From: Methylaequor sp002691245
Lineage (GTDB): Bacteria; Pseudomonadota; Alphaproteobacteria; Methylaequorales; Methylaequoraceae
Direction of reading: 5' to 3'
DNA length: 64,000 nucleotides
Assembly: GCA_002691245.1 (NCBI GenBank)
Contig: NZHH01000024.1
Coordinates: 39,037 to 103,036 of the forward strand
Shown: in pieces, positions 9,248 to 18,652 of the stretch
Layout of the letters: each line of letters starts with the position of its first letter
Numbering within the stretch: the stretch's first letter is position 1
The notes under the pieces: model-generated
What the model was told of the DNA's origin: nothing
The model's database searches: none
The model's input: only the letters and a program-made list of their open reading frames with translations
Translations under genes and position numbers: made by a program

Positions 9248-9263
9248 TGGCATGAGGTTTGCA
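9248..9263 (+). promoter_or_regulatory. Sigma-54 (-24/-12) promoter for flgG operon
   Basis: TGGCAT-GAGGT-TTGCA matches the sigma-54 consensus TGGCAC-N5-TTGCA in 10 of 11 fixed bases. GG at 9249-9250 and GC at 9261-9262 are separated by the required 10 bp. Predicted start near 9274, 28 bp before flgG, with an AGAGGA Shine-Dalgarno in between. Confidence 0.75.
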
Positions 9264-9301
9264 AATGATTTGCTGAACTTATATCTAGAAAGAGGATTAC
9301 A

Positions 9302-10090
9302 ATGGCAATTAATGCGATGCATGTAGCAAAAACTGGTCTTAATGCACAACAAGTCAGAATGCAGATTATCTCTAACAATTTGGCTAATGTAAATACTAAT
9401 GGATTTAAAAGAGACAGAGCAAACTTTGAGTCATTATTGTATCAGATCATAAGAAGTAGTGGTGCGCAAACATCCGTTGACACAGAATTAACCTCCGGTT
9501 TTTCAGTTGGGACTGGTGTGAATATTGTGAATTCCAATAAACTACATTCACAAGGAAGTATAGTATCTACGGATAATTCTCTAGATTTGGCTGTTGATGG
9601 TGGTGGCTTTTTTCAGGTACTTTTACCTGATGGACAGGTGGTTTACACAAGAAATGGTGCTTTCTCAAGAAATAATGAGGGAATTTTAACAACAAACAGT
9701 GGATTTATTATTCAGCCTGAGATTGCAATTCCTGCAGAAGCAACTAAGATTAACGTTTCAGCTGATGGGATAGTTTCAGTTCAGATACCTGAACAGGTTG
9801 AGGCTCAGGAAGTAGGACAGCTTCAGTTAGCAGACTTTCAAAATAGAACTGGTTTACAACCTATTGGTGAAAACTTTTACGTTGAAACAACATCAAGTGG
9901 ACCTCCTGTAATAGAAAACCCATTTGCAGCAGGCTTTGGTAAAATTATTCAAGGAGCCTTAGAAAGTTCCAATGTAAATGTAGTCCAAGAGTTGGTAGAC
10001 ATGATTGAAACTCAAAGGGCCTATGAAGTAAATTCAAAAGCAATTACATCAGTCGATGAAATGCTAAGATTTGTTAGTAATAACTTATAG
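9302..10090 (+). CDS. flgG: Flagellar distal rod protein FlgG
   Basis: 262 aa, family length. The N-terminal rod motif is present in SNNLANVNTNGFKRDRANFE, the mid-domain has DGGGFFQVLLPDGQVVYTRN, and the C terminus is VQELVDMIETQRAYEVNSK, the FlgG signature for the distal rod. Exported through the flagellar type III system, so there is no signal peptide. Heads the flgG-H-I-J-K run. No flgF or flgA is found beside it, although in many alphaproteobacteria those genes flank flgG. Confidence 0.95.
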   Translation: MAINAMHVAKTGLNAQQVRMQIISNNLANVNTNGFKRDRANFESLLYQIIRSSGAQTSVDTELTSGFSVGTGVNIVNSNKLHSQGSIVSTDNSLDLAVDGGGFFQVLLPDGQVVYTRNGAFSRNNEGILTTNSGFIIQPEIAIPAEATKINVSADGIVSVQIPEQVEAQEVGQLQLADFQNRTGLQPIGENFYVETTSSGPPVIENPFAAGFGKIIQGALESSNVNVVQELVDMIETQRAYEVNSKAITSVDEMLRFVSNNL

Positions 10091-10098
10091 GAATCGAA

Positions 10099-10791
10099 AT
10101 GAAATATTTATTATTTACTTTATTATTTTTAATTCAAAGTTGTGCATCTCATATGCAAGACAGAATTGGAGAGGAATTTCAAAGTATTCAACCAGACTAT
10201 TCCAATTATGAAAATGTAGACAATGGAACAGAAGGGGCAGTCTATGATGGTGATGGAGGTTTGTTTGCATCAGACAGAAGAGCAAATAGAGTCGGTGATA
10301 TAATCACAGTAACACTCGAAGAAACAGTAACTGCTGCAAATTCTGGTTCTGAAACACTTTCTAAATCTGATGCCTATACATTTGATCTGCCTGAAGCATT
10401 GTTTGGTCCATCTTCATTAATCGGAAAATTATTTTTTCCTGGAGGTGTTAAAGAGGGGAATCTTCAGGGTGGTACTACCCAAAACTTCACGGGTTCAGGA
10501 ACAGCAGCACAAGCTAACAGCTTGACTGGGACAATCTCTGTCACAATTGTTAGAGTTTATCCAAATGGTAATCTTGAAGTAAAAGGTCAAAGAAAATTAA
10601 AATATAATAGTGGTACTGAATACTTAAGACTAGCAGGAGTAATAAGACCTGACGATATTTCGTCCTCTAATACAGTTTCGTCTAAAAAAGTAGCAGATGC
10701 ACAAATATCTTATACAGGTGTTGGTGATATGAATGACAGTGTTACAAAAGGTTGGTTAAGTAGATATTTCGCATATGTTTCACCTTTCTAG
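10099..10791 (+). CDS. flgH: Flagellar L-ring lipoprotein FlgH
   Basis: 230 aa. Starts with a signal peptide ending in a lipobox (LIQSC, cysteine 15), so it is an outer-membrane lipoprotein. Conserved DRRANRVGDIITVTLEET, ANSLTGTISVTIVRVYPNGN and the C-terminal QISYTGVGDMNDSVTKGW are FlgH hallmarks. Forms the outer-membrane bushing of the flagellar basal body. 8 bp after flgG; its end abuts the flgI ribosome-binding site. Confidence 0.95.
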   Translation: MKYLLFTLLFLIQSCASHMQDRIGEEFQSIQPDYSNYENVDNGTEGAVYDGDGGLFASDRRANRVGDIITVTLEETVTAANSGSETLSKSDAYTFDLPEALFGPSSLIGKLFFPGGVKEGNLQGGTTQNFTGSGTAAQANSLTGTISVTIVRVYPNGNLEVKGQRKLKYNSGTEYLRLAGVIRPDDISSSNTVSSKKVADAQISYTGVGDMNDSVTKGWLSRYFAYVSPF

Positions 10792-10798
10792 GATAATT

Positions 10799-11920
10799 AT
10801 GAAAAAATTTTTATTAATAATTACATCTTTCATTATTTTTACAACCCAGTCAGTTTTAGCTGATAGAATCAAGGACATGGCCTCATTTGCTGGGGTTAGG
10901 TCCAATCAGTTAGTTGGTTACGGTTTAGTAATTGGTCTGGCTAAAACTGGTGATGGTAGTGTTAATTTAACTAAACAAAGTATAGCGGCAATGATATCTC
11001 AATTCGGAGTTATTGCCAACACAGCTGATATAGATGCGACTAACTCAGCAAATGTAATGGTAACAGCTAATCTTCCACCGTTTGCTAAACCAGGACAGAC
11101 AATAGATGTGACAGTTTCAACAATTGGAAAGGCAAAATCTCTAAAGGGAGGAACACTCTTAATGACTGCATTAAAAGGAGCAGACGGAGAAGTATATGCA
11201 ATTTCTCAAGGTAATTTAGTAGTTGGAGGGTTAGGCGTTGAAGGGGCAGATGGCTCAACAACTATTCAAGGTACTCCAACAGTCGGCAGAATTCCTGGTG
11301 GAGCAACAGTTGAAAGGTTAGTAGAAAATACATTTTTGGAGAGAGATAATGTTGTTCTTAATCTGCATCAAGCAGATTTTTCTCAAGCCAACAGAATTGC
11401 AAATACAATTAATGAAACATTTGGGCCTGAAGTTGCAATTCCAATGGATTCAACTTCAATAAAAGTAAGAACACCACAAAATCCATCTCAAAAGGTTTCA
11501 TTTATTGGCTTACTGGAAAATATTAACTTTGAGCCTGTAACTCCAAAAGCAAAAGTTGTTGTTAATTCTAGAACAGGAACTGTTGTTATAGGTGGTGATG
11601 TAAGAATATCACCTGCAGCAGTCGCTCATGGAAGTTTATCTGTGAAAATACAAGAAGATACAAAATTACTATCCGAAGGTACAGGGACAGTAGTCGGAAC
11701 ATCTGCAACTGTATCCGGCACAGCAGCAACAACGGCAGCTGATACTCAAATAGAGGTTGATGAAGCGCCGGCAAGAGCATTTGTTTTTGACCCTGGAATA
11801 GAATTGCAAACTCTTGTAGATGCATTGAATGAAACAGGGACAACAGCAACAGATATGGTTGCAATTTTGGAAGCTCTTCGAGAGGCTGGTTCATTGAGAG
11901 CTGAACTTATAATAATTTAA
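10799..11920 (+). CDS. flgI: Flagellar P-ring protein FlgI
   Basis: 373 aa from the ATG at 10799, which is preceded by AGGATAATT; a longer in-frame reading from 10775 inside flgH lacks support. Residues 1-22 are a Sec signal peptide ending in SVLA. The mature protein begins with DRIKDMASFAGVRSNQLVGY, the near-invariant FlgI start, and continues with ANLPPFAKPGQTIDVTVSTI. Builds the peptidoglycan ring around the rod. Confidence 0.95.
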   Translation: MKKFLLIITSFIIFTTQSVLADRIKDMASFAGVRSNQLVGYGLVIGLAKTGDGSVNLTKQSIAAMISQFGVIANTADIDATNSANVMVTANLPPFAKPGQTIDVTVSTIGKAKSLKGGTLLMTALKGADGEVYAISQGNLVVGGLGVEGADGSTTIQGTPTVGRIPGGATVERLVENTFLERDNVVLNLHQADFSQANRIANTINETFGPEVAIPMDSTSIKVRTPQNPSQKVSFIGLLENINFEPVTPKAKVVVNSRTGTVVIGGDVRISPAAVAHGSLSVKIQEDTKLLSEGTGTVVGTSATVSGTAATTAADTQIEVDEAPARAFVFDPGIELQTLVDALNETGTTATDMVAILEALREAGSLRAELIII

Positions 11921-11936
11921 TTAATTGGATGCATTT

Positions 11937-12242
11937 ATGGACAATAATCCAATCTCAAAAATCAAACCTAATATAAGTCATCAATTAACATCTTCTAAAC
12001 TTGATAGTATTGATGAAAAATCCGAACTTTCGGCAGTGGCCCAGGAATTTGAATCATTATTTGTTTATCAAATGTTGAAGAGCGCCAGAAAAGCAAAATT
12101 AGCTGAAAGTCTATTTTCTAACCAAGGAAGCGAGACATATCAACCTTTATTAGATCAGGAATATGCCAAAACAATTGCCGAAAATCATAGTTTTGGAATT
12201 GCTGATGCACTAGTAAGACAGTTCGGAGGAAAAACCAAATAA
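11937..12242 (+). CDS. flgJ: Flagellar rod-binding protein FlgJ (no muramidase domain)
   Basis: 101 aa from the ATG at 11937; an in-frame TTG at 11925 would add 4 residues. Contains AVAQEFESLFVYQMLKSARK and ENHSFGIADALVRQFGG, the rod cap (Rod-binding) domain. The muramidase half of enterobacterial FlgJ is absent, as is usual in alphaproteobacteria, where a separate lytic transglycosylase opens the wall. The stop codon is immediately followed by the flgK ATG. Confidence 0.85.
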   Translation: MDNNPISKIKPNISHQLTSSKLDSIDEKSELSAVAQEFESLFVYQMLKSARKAKLAESLFSNQGSETYQPLLDQEYAKTIAENHSFGIADALVRQFGGKTK

Positions 12243-15200
12243 ATGCCTAGTTTATTTGACATAGGAAAAAGTGGCCTTCAAGCTTACAGACAATCATTGG
12301 CCGTTACTGGACAAAATATTGCCAACGTTAATACTGATGGCTATAAAAAAAGAGATGTAGCTTTAGAAGAAGTTTCAGGTGCTGGCGGTGGGGTTACAGA
12401 AATCTCTGATCAGACAGGTTTAGGTGTCAGAGTTGAACAAATCCGAAGAGCTTTTGATGAGTTTTTAATTGATAAAGCTCGCCAAGCTTCCTCAAGTTTT
12501 AAAAGTGCAGATACTTTTTCAGATGAGGTTAGAGACTTAGAAAATTTGTTGCTTCCAACAGATACCAATCTTAGTTCTTCAATTGGTGACTTTTTTAATT
12601 CACTGCAAGATATTGCAGCCTATCCAGATGATCAGGCTTCTAGAATTGTTGCAATTGAAAAAGGAAAAGATCTTGCATCCCAATTTAACATGTATTCAGA
12701 CAGGATAGATAATTTAAAAAAACAGGTAATTGATAAAACTAAGAATGCTGTAACTTCAGTTAATCTTATATCTACTCAAATTTCAAATATTAACGCTAAA
12801 ATACTTGCATCAGGTGTAGCAACAGGAGGATCAAATGCTTTGCTTGACCAAAGAGATCTTTTGCTCGATCAATTAGCTGAATTAACTCAGATTACTGTAA
12901 GATATGGAAGCAAGGGACAAGCTGAAGTTAGGTTAGGAAATACTGGTTCAGGACCCATAATAATATCTGATACAGATAATCCAACAAAAGGACAAAATAG
13001 TACAACAATTGTTGAAGTTTTGGAGCAAGGAGGAAGGTTACAACCTGTTGTTGGTATCAGTCAAGTTGCTACAAATCAGATTCAGGCAGGACTAATAAAT
13101 GGAATGGTAAATTCATATGCTCTTGCAGAGGACACACTCAAAGAAATTGATGCTCTAGCAACTCTTCTTTCACAAAAATTTAATGAAGTGAATCAAGCTG
13201 GGCTTGATTTAGATGGACAAAATGGTAAACAGATGTTTACTGTTTCTAGTCTTCAAGCAGTGGAAAATCCCACGAATAGATCTAGTGTTGGAGTTGCTGT
13301 TTTTGTAACTAATCCTCTTGAAATAAAGAGCGCTGAATATAAAGTTATCTATCATGAAAATGAAGATTTGTGGAAATTATCATCCAATTCACTTGATAAG
13401 GTTATTTCAGGAAGACAAACAATAAATGGTCAGGGTTTTAAAATTTCATTTTTTGGTGAACCACTTGATGGTGATGAGTTCTCAATAGTCCCAAGCAGTG
13501 CTTCCAAAGGAATGAGTTTTTTGTTAGAAAGACCTCAAGATTTTGCAGCAGGATCAAAAACACTTATTAGTTCAAGTTCGTCAAATACAGGGTCAGCTAA
13601 CTTAGAAGAAATTTCTCCAATAAAATTTGAAGACAAAACTACAATAAAAAATATTGATAATGTTTTTTCTAATGGATTGAGTCCAGTTACCTCTTCAAAA
13701 TTTTCAACTGATGGTGGAGCCGCTATTATTAAAGCTGGTACTTCTTTTGTAAATTTAAGCTCGTATAAAGCTCAACCTGAAATACAATTTGGTATATCAT
13801 CGTCTGACTTAAATTCTATAACATCAATAACAGTTACTATGGCAGACTCTAGTTCTGTAACCGTCGATCTTACTGGAATTAAAACTCTTGAAGAATTAGC
13901 TGATGTACTTAATAGAAGTAGAGATGTTCAAGGCAACGCACATAGCTTTAGATCTATGGGTCTTTTTGCATCAGGAGGAGGCTCAAGTTTAACAATTGCT
14001 AGTAATAATAAACAGTTTTCATCTGGAGCAATATCAGCATCTTCGACTATAAATGCTAACGTAGTTAACCCAACTGTTACCGAGGCAAGTAAATTGCAAA
14101 TCTTTACAAGAGAGGGCAGGCATATTGCAGGTAATGTTCTTTCAGATTCGGAAATAGCACAGTTTTTAACAGAAGAAAATGGATTTAATAGATTTGCTGA
14201 ATATAGAGCAGATTATCTAAATGGAACTGATAGTGAGAAATATAGAGAAATCGAAGTATCCCGATCAACTTCTGATGGCAATTATGTAATAAGTTATGGA
14301 GCTAATGGATCCGCGGCAAGTGCGCAAAGACATGCAACAACGGTTCCTGCGAGCCATGTGGCAGCTGCTTATACTTTAACGGTTAACTCAACTTCAACTG
14401 GGAAGTCAAAAAATATTTCAGTTCCAATAGAATCTTCAGCTGGTTTTGTTGCTGGATTAATTAACGCTGAGGCAAAAACTCTTGGTGTTGAAGCTGTTGC
14501 ATCAACAAAGGTAAAAATTTCTGCTCCTTCCTCTGACGGAACGATTTCATTCAATCTTTTAAGTAAAGCGGGTGCAGGAAATGATGCAGATATAACAGCT
14601 TCAATTTTATCAACAGATTTAACAAATCTTGCTAATTCAATAAACAACTTTTCAGGAAGAACTGGAGTTATTGCAAACCTCTCTTCTGATAAAAAACATA
14701 TAATTATGGAAAACGCAGATGGTGATGATATTCAAATATCTGCTTTTTCTTCACCGAATACAGTAGAAATGGAAGTTCTAAAAAATGATTTTTCCTCATT
14801 TAGTTCACCAGTTACAGTCACTTTAGATAACACAAATTTCAAAGCAGCCAGGTTCAGTGGAGAACTTGAAATTTCTTCAGCCTCTGCAATTAGCACATCA
14901 AACGATGGAGGTTCGACTACTGTCACAGGCACACAGAGCGCNCTCAGAGATGGGTTTTTAAATATAACTTCATCGAGNACAGGAGAAATTAAAACAATAA
15001 AACCTATTCTATTACAAGGTGATTTTTCAAATGGTCATCCTGATGGTTTAAGTGCAGCAAGTTCTATATTATCCTATGGGTTAAAAATTCCAGCAGATGG
15101 GAATGGTGCAGAATTCTCTACAACAGTTGATCTTTCTGGTTTTGAAACTTTACAGGCTTCAGACGTGGCCAAAAAAATTGTTGAGGGATTAAGAACTAAT

Positions 15201-17333
15201 AGTCCTTCCACGGAAATTATCGGAACAGCTGTTGATTCCATTCCAAAAGATGGAAGTAGTTTTAGAGTAAAACATGATGGTTTGACTTATACATTAACTA
15301 TGCAAAACGGTGAGGTTGTTGTTTCGGGAGGAGAAAAAGGATTGTTAACAGCTTACTTCGAAAACCCAGAACCAATTATCGTAAATACCACAGGACTAGG
15401 AGGTGTAGATACTATTTCGTCAACAGAACATAATCTTAAAACTGGTGATGCAATTACCTATAATGCTGCTNAAAAGGTAATTATTGATACAACAAACTTT
15501 AGTTCTACAAATACTATATCTGTAGCAAATAGTTTTACTAATAACGATCCTATTGTATATAAAAAAGGGGGAAGTCTTCCAATTTCAGGATTAGTTGATG
15601 GCACAACTTATTTTGTTAAAAATAGAACTGCAAATAGTTTTCAACTTTCTGCAACTTCTGGAGGAAGTGTTTTAACGATTTCCGGTGGAACTGGAGGGAG
15701 TGTTAATGATTCATTTGCTAGTCCAAGGGGCGGATTGGTAGATGGACAAACTTATTTCGTGGTCAAAGTTGATGATCATCGTTTTAAATTAGCAAATAAT
15801 TACACATTAGCAACCAATAGTACACCATCAGTAATAACTATTGGAGCAAGTGGTGTAGGAGGTAATTCTAATGATACATTTGATCCAAAAAAAAACCTTT
15901 ATATTTCAGCAGGTAAATCTATATCAGCTTCCCAATTCTCATTCCCAGTTGATTCTGTAAATGATGAAAATGCAAAATTATTTGGGATGCAAAGCACTAA
16001 CATCAACACCACAATTACAGGAAAGTCAATCACTACTCCTGCTGCAAGTAATTCAACTCACTTTCATATGAAAATAAAAGATAACTCTTCAGTAATCGGA
16101 GTGTTTGTAAAATCTAATTCTAAAACAATCAATACATCAGGTGTAGGGGGTAGCTCTTCAACATTGACCTCAAGTGGTCATGGTTTTAAAACTGGAGATA
16201 AAATTCTGTATACTGCTGGCGGAACGGCATTAAATGGTTTAACAAATGGAACATCGTACTTTGCCAAAGTTGTTGACGCTAATACATTTAGTTTAGCATC
16301 ATCATTTTCTAATGCCACGTCTAGCACACCAACTCTTCTATCTTTCGGTGGAGGGAATGGTCATTCAGGTGACACTTTTGCAACAGTTTACGCAACCGCT
16401 TTATTGAACGACAATTCTTCAACGCCAGCGTCTGCTGTTGGCATAACTGCCCAAATTAATCAAATTAGTGATACCAATGCTCAAATTTCAATAATTAAGG
16501 AAGCAGATAAAAAACAAATTATTATAGATAGAATTACTTTTAGTGACGCTTCAACTGCTGAAGCTTATGGTTTTAAAACAAGTCAACTTAATCTAAATGT
16601 GCTAGAAGATGAAATAAGAGTTCAATCATTTTCTTCAGATATAAGTGGATCTCATGCTGTTGACATAGATGTTCCCTCTAGCAGCATAAAATCTTTGATA
16701 GGAAATAATTTGTCTATTTCTAATGTTCCTTCGGAGGACCTAATAATTCTTATGACAGGTAATGGTTCTAAAAACATTTCTTCGAGCTATGGAGAGGTGA
16801 TTCCAAATACCAAAGACGAGGAATTTAAAATAACAGTAGATTCAACAAATAACAAAAAGATAGAGGTTCTTGATAGTGTAACTGGTCACACAATTGCAAC
16901 AAGACTTATACCAGATGATGGCATTATAAGTGCTGTTGAAAAAACTCTTAGGATTAATGGTGATGCTAAAGTAAAAGATTCTTTTACAATACTGAATAAT
17001 AATGATGGGATTGGAGATAACCGAAATATACTTAAAATGATTGATCTTCAAAATTCAGATGTGAACGGTTTAAATTCAGGAAGTTTTCAAGATATATTTA
17101 ATAAAACAGCAACTGATATTGGAGCAACTGTGAGAAGTAGTCAAATGGAAGCTCAAGATGCAAAGGCGAGTAAAGACGAAGCAATTGCACTTGAAGATGA
17201 GAGATCAGGTGTGTCATTAGATGACGAAGCTTCCTCTTTGATTCAGTTTCAACAAGCATTCTCAGCTAATGCAAGAATTATTCAAACAGCAAGAGAACTT
17301 TTTGATTCATTGATGAGGGTTGTCTCTAGATAA
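12243..17333 (+). CDS. flgK: Giant hook-filament junction protein FlgK (1696 aa)
   Basis: The N-terminal KSGLQAYRQSLAVTGQNIAN and VNTDGYKKRDV and the C-terminal SGVSLDDEASSLIQFQQAFS plus ARELFDSLMRVV are classical FlgK/HAP1 ends. FlgK is normally about 450-650 aa; here over 1000 extra residues sit between them. Residues about 710-880 resemble the variable domain of the large flagellin at 21110. Residues about 1044-1212 and 1294-1380 carry adhesin-like repeats with the pattern TGDxxxYxAGG...GLxxGxxYFVKVxDxxxFxLA...DTF; one repeat appears split by another. Three ambiguous bases occur but the frame stays open throughout. It should join hook to filament; surface-exposed repeats suggest an additional adhesive or shielding role (inference). 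Confidence 0.9.
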   Translation: MPSLFDIGKSGLQAYRQSLAVTGQNIANVNTDGYKKRDVALEEVSGAGGGVTEISDQTGLGVRVEQIRRAFDEFLIDKARQASSSFKSADTFSDEVRDLENLLLPTDTNLSSSIGDFFNSLQDIAAYPDDQASRIVAIEKGKDLASQFNMYSDRIDNLKKQVIDKTKNAVTSVNLISTQISNINAKILASGVATGGSNALLDQRDLLLDQLAELTQITVRYGSKGQAEVRLGNTGSGPIIISDTDNPTKGQNSTTIVEVLEQGGRLQPVVGISQVATNQIQAGLINGMVNSYALAEDTLKEIDALATLLSQKFNEVNQAGLDLDGQNGKQMFTVSSLQAVENPTNRSSVGVAVFVTNPLEIKSAEYKVIYHENEDLWKLSSNSLDKVISGRQTINGQGFKISFFGEPLDGDEFSIVPSSASKGMSFLLERPQDFAAGSKTLISSSSSNTGSANLEEISPIKFEDKTTIKNIDNVFSNGLSPVTSSKFSTDGGAAIIKAGTSFVNLSSYKAQPEIQFGISSSDLNSITSITVTMADSSSVTVDLTGIKTLEELADVLNRSRDVQGNAHSFRSMGLFASGGGSSLTIASNNKQFSSGAISASSTINANVVNPTVTEASKLQIFTREGRHIAGNVLSDSEIAQFLTEENGFNRFAEYRADYLNGTDSEKYREIEVSRSTSDGNYVISYGANGSAASAQRHATTVPASHVAAAYTLTVNSTSTGKSKNISVPIESSAGFVAGLINAEAKTLGVEAVASTKVKISAPSSDGTISFNLLSKAGAGNDADITASILSTDLTNLANSINNFSGRTGVIANLSSDKKHIIMENADGDDIQISAFSSPNTVEMEVLKNDFSSFSSPVTVTLDNTNFKAARFSGELEISSASAISTSNDGGSTTVTGTQSXLRDGFLNITSSXTGEIKTIKPILLQGDFSNGHPDGLSAASSILSYGLKIPADGNGAEFSTTVDLSGFETLQASDVAKKIVEGLRTNSPSTEIIGTAVDSIPKDGSSFRVKHDGLTYTLTMQNGEVVVSGGEKGLLTAYFENPEPIIVNTTGLGGVDTISSTEHNLKTGDAITYNAAXKVIIDTTNFSSTNTISVANSFTNNDPIVYKKGGSLPISGLVDGTTYFVKNRTANSFQLSATSGGSVLTISGGTGGSVNDSFASPRGGLVDGQTYFVVKVDDHRFKLANNYTLATNSTPSVITIGASGVGGNSNDTFDPKKNLYISAGKSISASQFSFPVDSVNDENAKLFGMQSTNINTTITGKSITTPAASNSTHFHMKIKDNSSVIGVFVKSNSKTINTSGVGGSSSTLTSSGHGFKTGDKILYTAGGTALNGLTNGTSYFAKVVDANTFSLASSFSNATSSTPTLLSFGGGNGHSGDTFATVYATALLNDNSSTPASAVGITAQINQISDTNAQISIIKEADKKQIIIDRITFSDASTAEAYGFKTSQLNLNVLEDEIRVQSFSSDISGSHAVDIDVPSSSIKSLIGNNLSISNVPSEDLIILMTGNGSKNISSSYGEVIPNTKDEEFKITVDSTNNKKIEVLDSVTGHTIATRLIPDDGIISAVEKTLRINGDAKVKDSFTILNNNDGIGDNRNILKMIDLQNSDVNGLNSGSFQDIFNKTATDIGATVRSSQMEAQDAKASKDEAIALEDERSGVSLDDEASSLIQFQQAFSANARIIQTARELFDSLMRVVSR

Positions 17334-17344
17334 TTGAAGTTGAT

Positions 17345-17360
17345 AGGCATGGAAATTGCT
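17345..17360 (+). promoter_or_regulatory. Possible sigma-54 promoter at flgL
   Basis: AGGCAT-GGAAA-TTGCT, with GG at 17346-17347 and GC at 17358-17359 exactly 10 bp apart. It deviates from TGGCAC-N5-TTGCA at the first base and at the C to T. The predicted start falls at about 17371, next to the flgL ATG at 17372, so a transcript would be nearly leaderless. Weaker evidence than the other two sites. Confidence 0.4.
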
Positions 17361-17371
17361 AGGTTCACTAT

Positions 17372-18652
17372 ATGAAAATAAGTAACAAACTTTTTAATGA
17401 CCAACAACTTGGTCAATTTTCCAAAAATATGGAAAAGATTCAAAAAATTCAAGATAAAATTTCATCTGGAAAAAATATAATTTTTGCATCTGATGACCCG
17501 GTCGGAGCAGTTCAGTTATCAGGAATGAAAGATAACCTAAGTAGGGTAGGACGTTTTATTGAAAACTCTAATATTGCACTGGACAGACTTCATCTTATGG
17601 ATGCAACTATGGAAGCAATTAATACTGTTTTTATAAGAGCGAAAGAACTTGCTGTTCAGGCCTCAAATGACATTTATGGTGTTATGGATAGAGAGGCAAT
17701 AGCAATAGAATTTGATGAAATGAAAAAAGAGTTGATGACATTGGCTAATACCCAAGATTCAACTGGTACATTTATTTATGCAGGTTTTAAAACAAAAACT
17801 AGTCCTTTTAAAATAAATGCAGACGGAGCTGTTGAGTATAAGGGTGACAGGGGTGTTCTGAATCTACAGGTAACTGAATCTAGACTCATAGAAACTTCAA
17901 TCGATGGCAGCACTGTATTTCAGGATATAGTTACGTCTGAGGGCGTGTCCACAGATTTATTTGCTTCATTAGATAACATTAGTAGATCCATAAGGACAGC
18001 AGCAGGTGGAGTTGAAGAAGCAAAAGCTAATGGAATTGCTAAGTTGTCATTGACTAACGCAAATCCAGGCACATATTCCTTTACAATTAATTCTGGAGAT
18101 AAATCCTCAGATTTTTCTTTAAATATAACAGGGGATGATCTAACTGATGTTGCAAGTGCAATTAATGGAGCAAACCTTGATATTACTGCAACTTTAGAGG
18201 ATTCAAATAAAACGTTAAANTTAGTAAATACTTTAGGTAAAGACATTGATTTTGGAAACTTNNAAATAACTGGAATTGATAAAGCACAAGTNACTCCAAC
18301 NTCTTTCTTTTCTTTTAAGGCNGTTGATGCTGCAGGAAACAATTTATCAAATGAACAAACNATTTATGACAAAGACCAGACAATTGCNAGTAGATTAGAT
18401 GAAATTGTAACAATTCAAAGTCATGTATCTAATCAAAGAGCAAAAGTTGGTGCACGTATGAATAGTTCTGAAAGAATTAGAGATATCTTGGAAGAGAGAC
18501 AAATTCTGATCAATCAAGATGTAAGTGAGCTTCAAGATGCTGATCTAGCTACACTTGTAACAAGTCTTCAATCTCAGTTAACTAGTCAAGAAGCTTCCCA
18601 AAAAGCCTTCATAAATATTTCAAAGTTAAATTTATTTGATTTTTTAGGTTAG
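17372..18652 (+). CDS. flgL: Hook-filament junction protein FlgL (HAP3)
   Basis: 426 aa. Residues 1-130 are flagellin-like, with KIQDKISSGKNIIFASDDPV then IENSNIALDRLHLMDATMEA and FDEMKKELMTLANTQDSTGT, then FIYAGFKTKTSPF, a FlgL signature. The C terminus RVGARMNSSERIRD-like segment and SLQSQLTSQEASQKAFINI match the C-terminal coiled coil of FlgL. The middle (about 225-300) holds an immunoglobulin-like insertion. Several Ns lie at 18220-18388 but do not break the frame. Terminates immediately beside the convergent gene at 18653. Confidence 0.9.
   Translation: MKISNKLFNDQQLGQFSKNMEKIQKIQDKISSGKNIIFASDDPVGAVQLSGMKDNLSRVGRFIENSNIALDRLHLMDATMEAINTVFIRAKELAVQASNDIYGVMDREAIAIEFDEMKKELMTLANTQDSTGTFIYAGFKTKTSPFKINADGAVEYKGDRGVLNLQVTESRLIETSIDGSTVFQDIVTSEGVSTDLFASLDNISRSIRTAAGGVEEAKANGIAKLSLTNANPGTYSFTINSGDKSSDFSLNITGDDLTDVASAINGANLDITATLEDSNKTLXLVNTLGKDIDFGNXXITGIDKAQXTPXSFFSFKXVDAAGNNLSNEQXIYDKDQTIXSRLDEIVTIQSHVSNQRAKVGARMNSSERIRDILEERQILINQDVSELQDADLATLVTSLQSQLTSQEASQKAFINISKLNLFDFLG

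Noticed and set aside
14369..14647. 92-aa minus-strand frame inside flgK, plus shorter ones nearby
   Set aside because: Shadow frames of the long flgK ORF.
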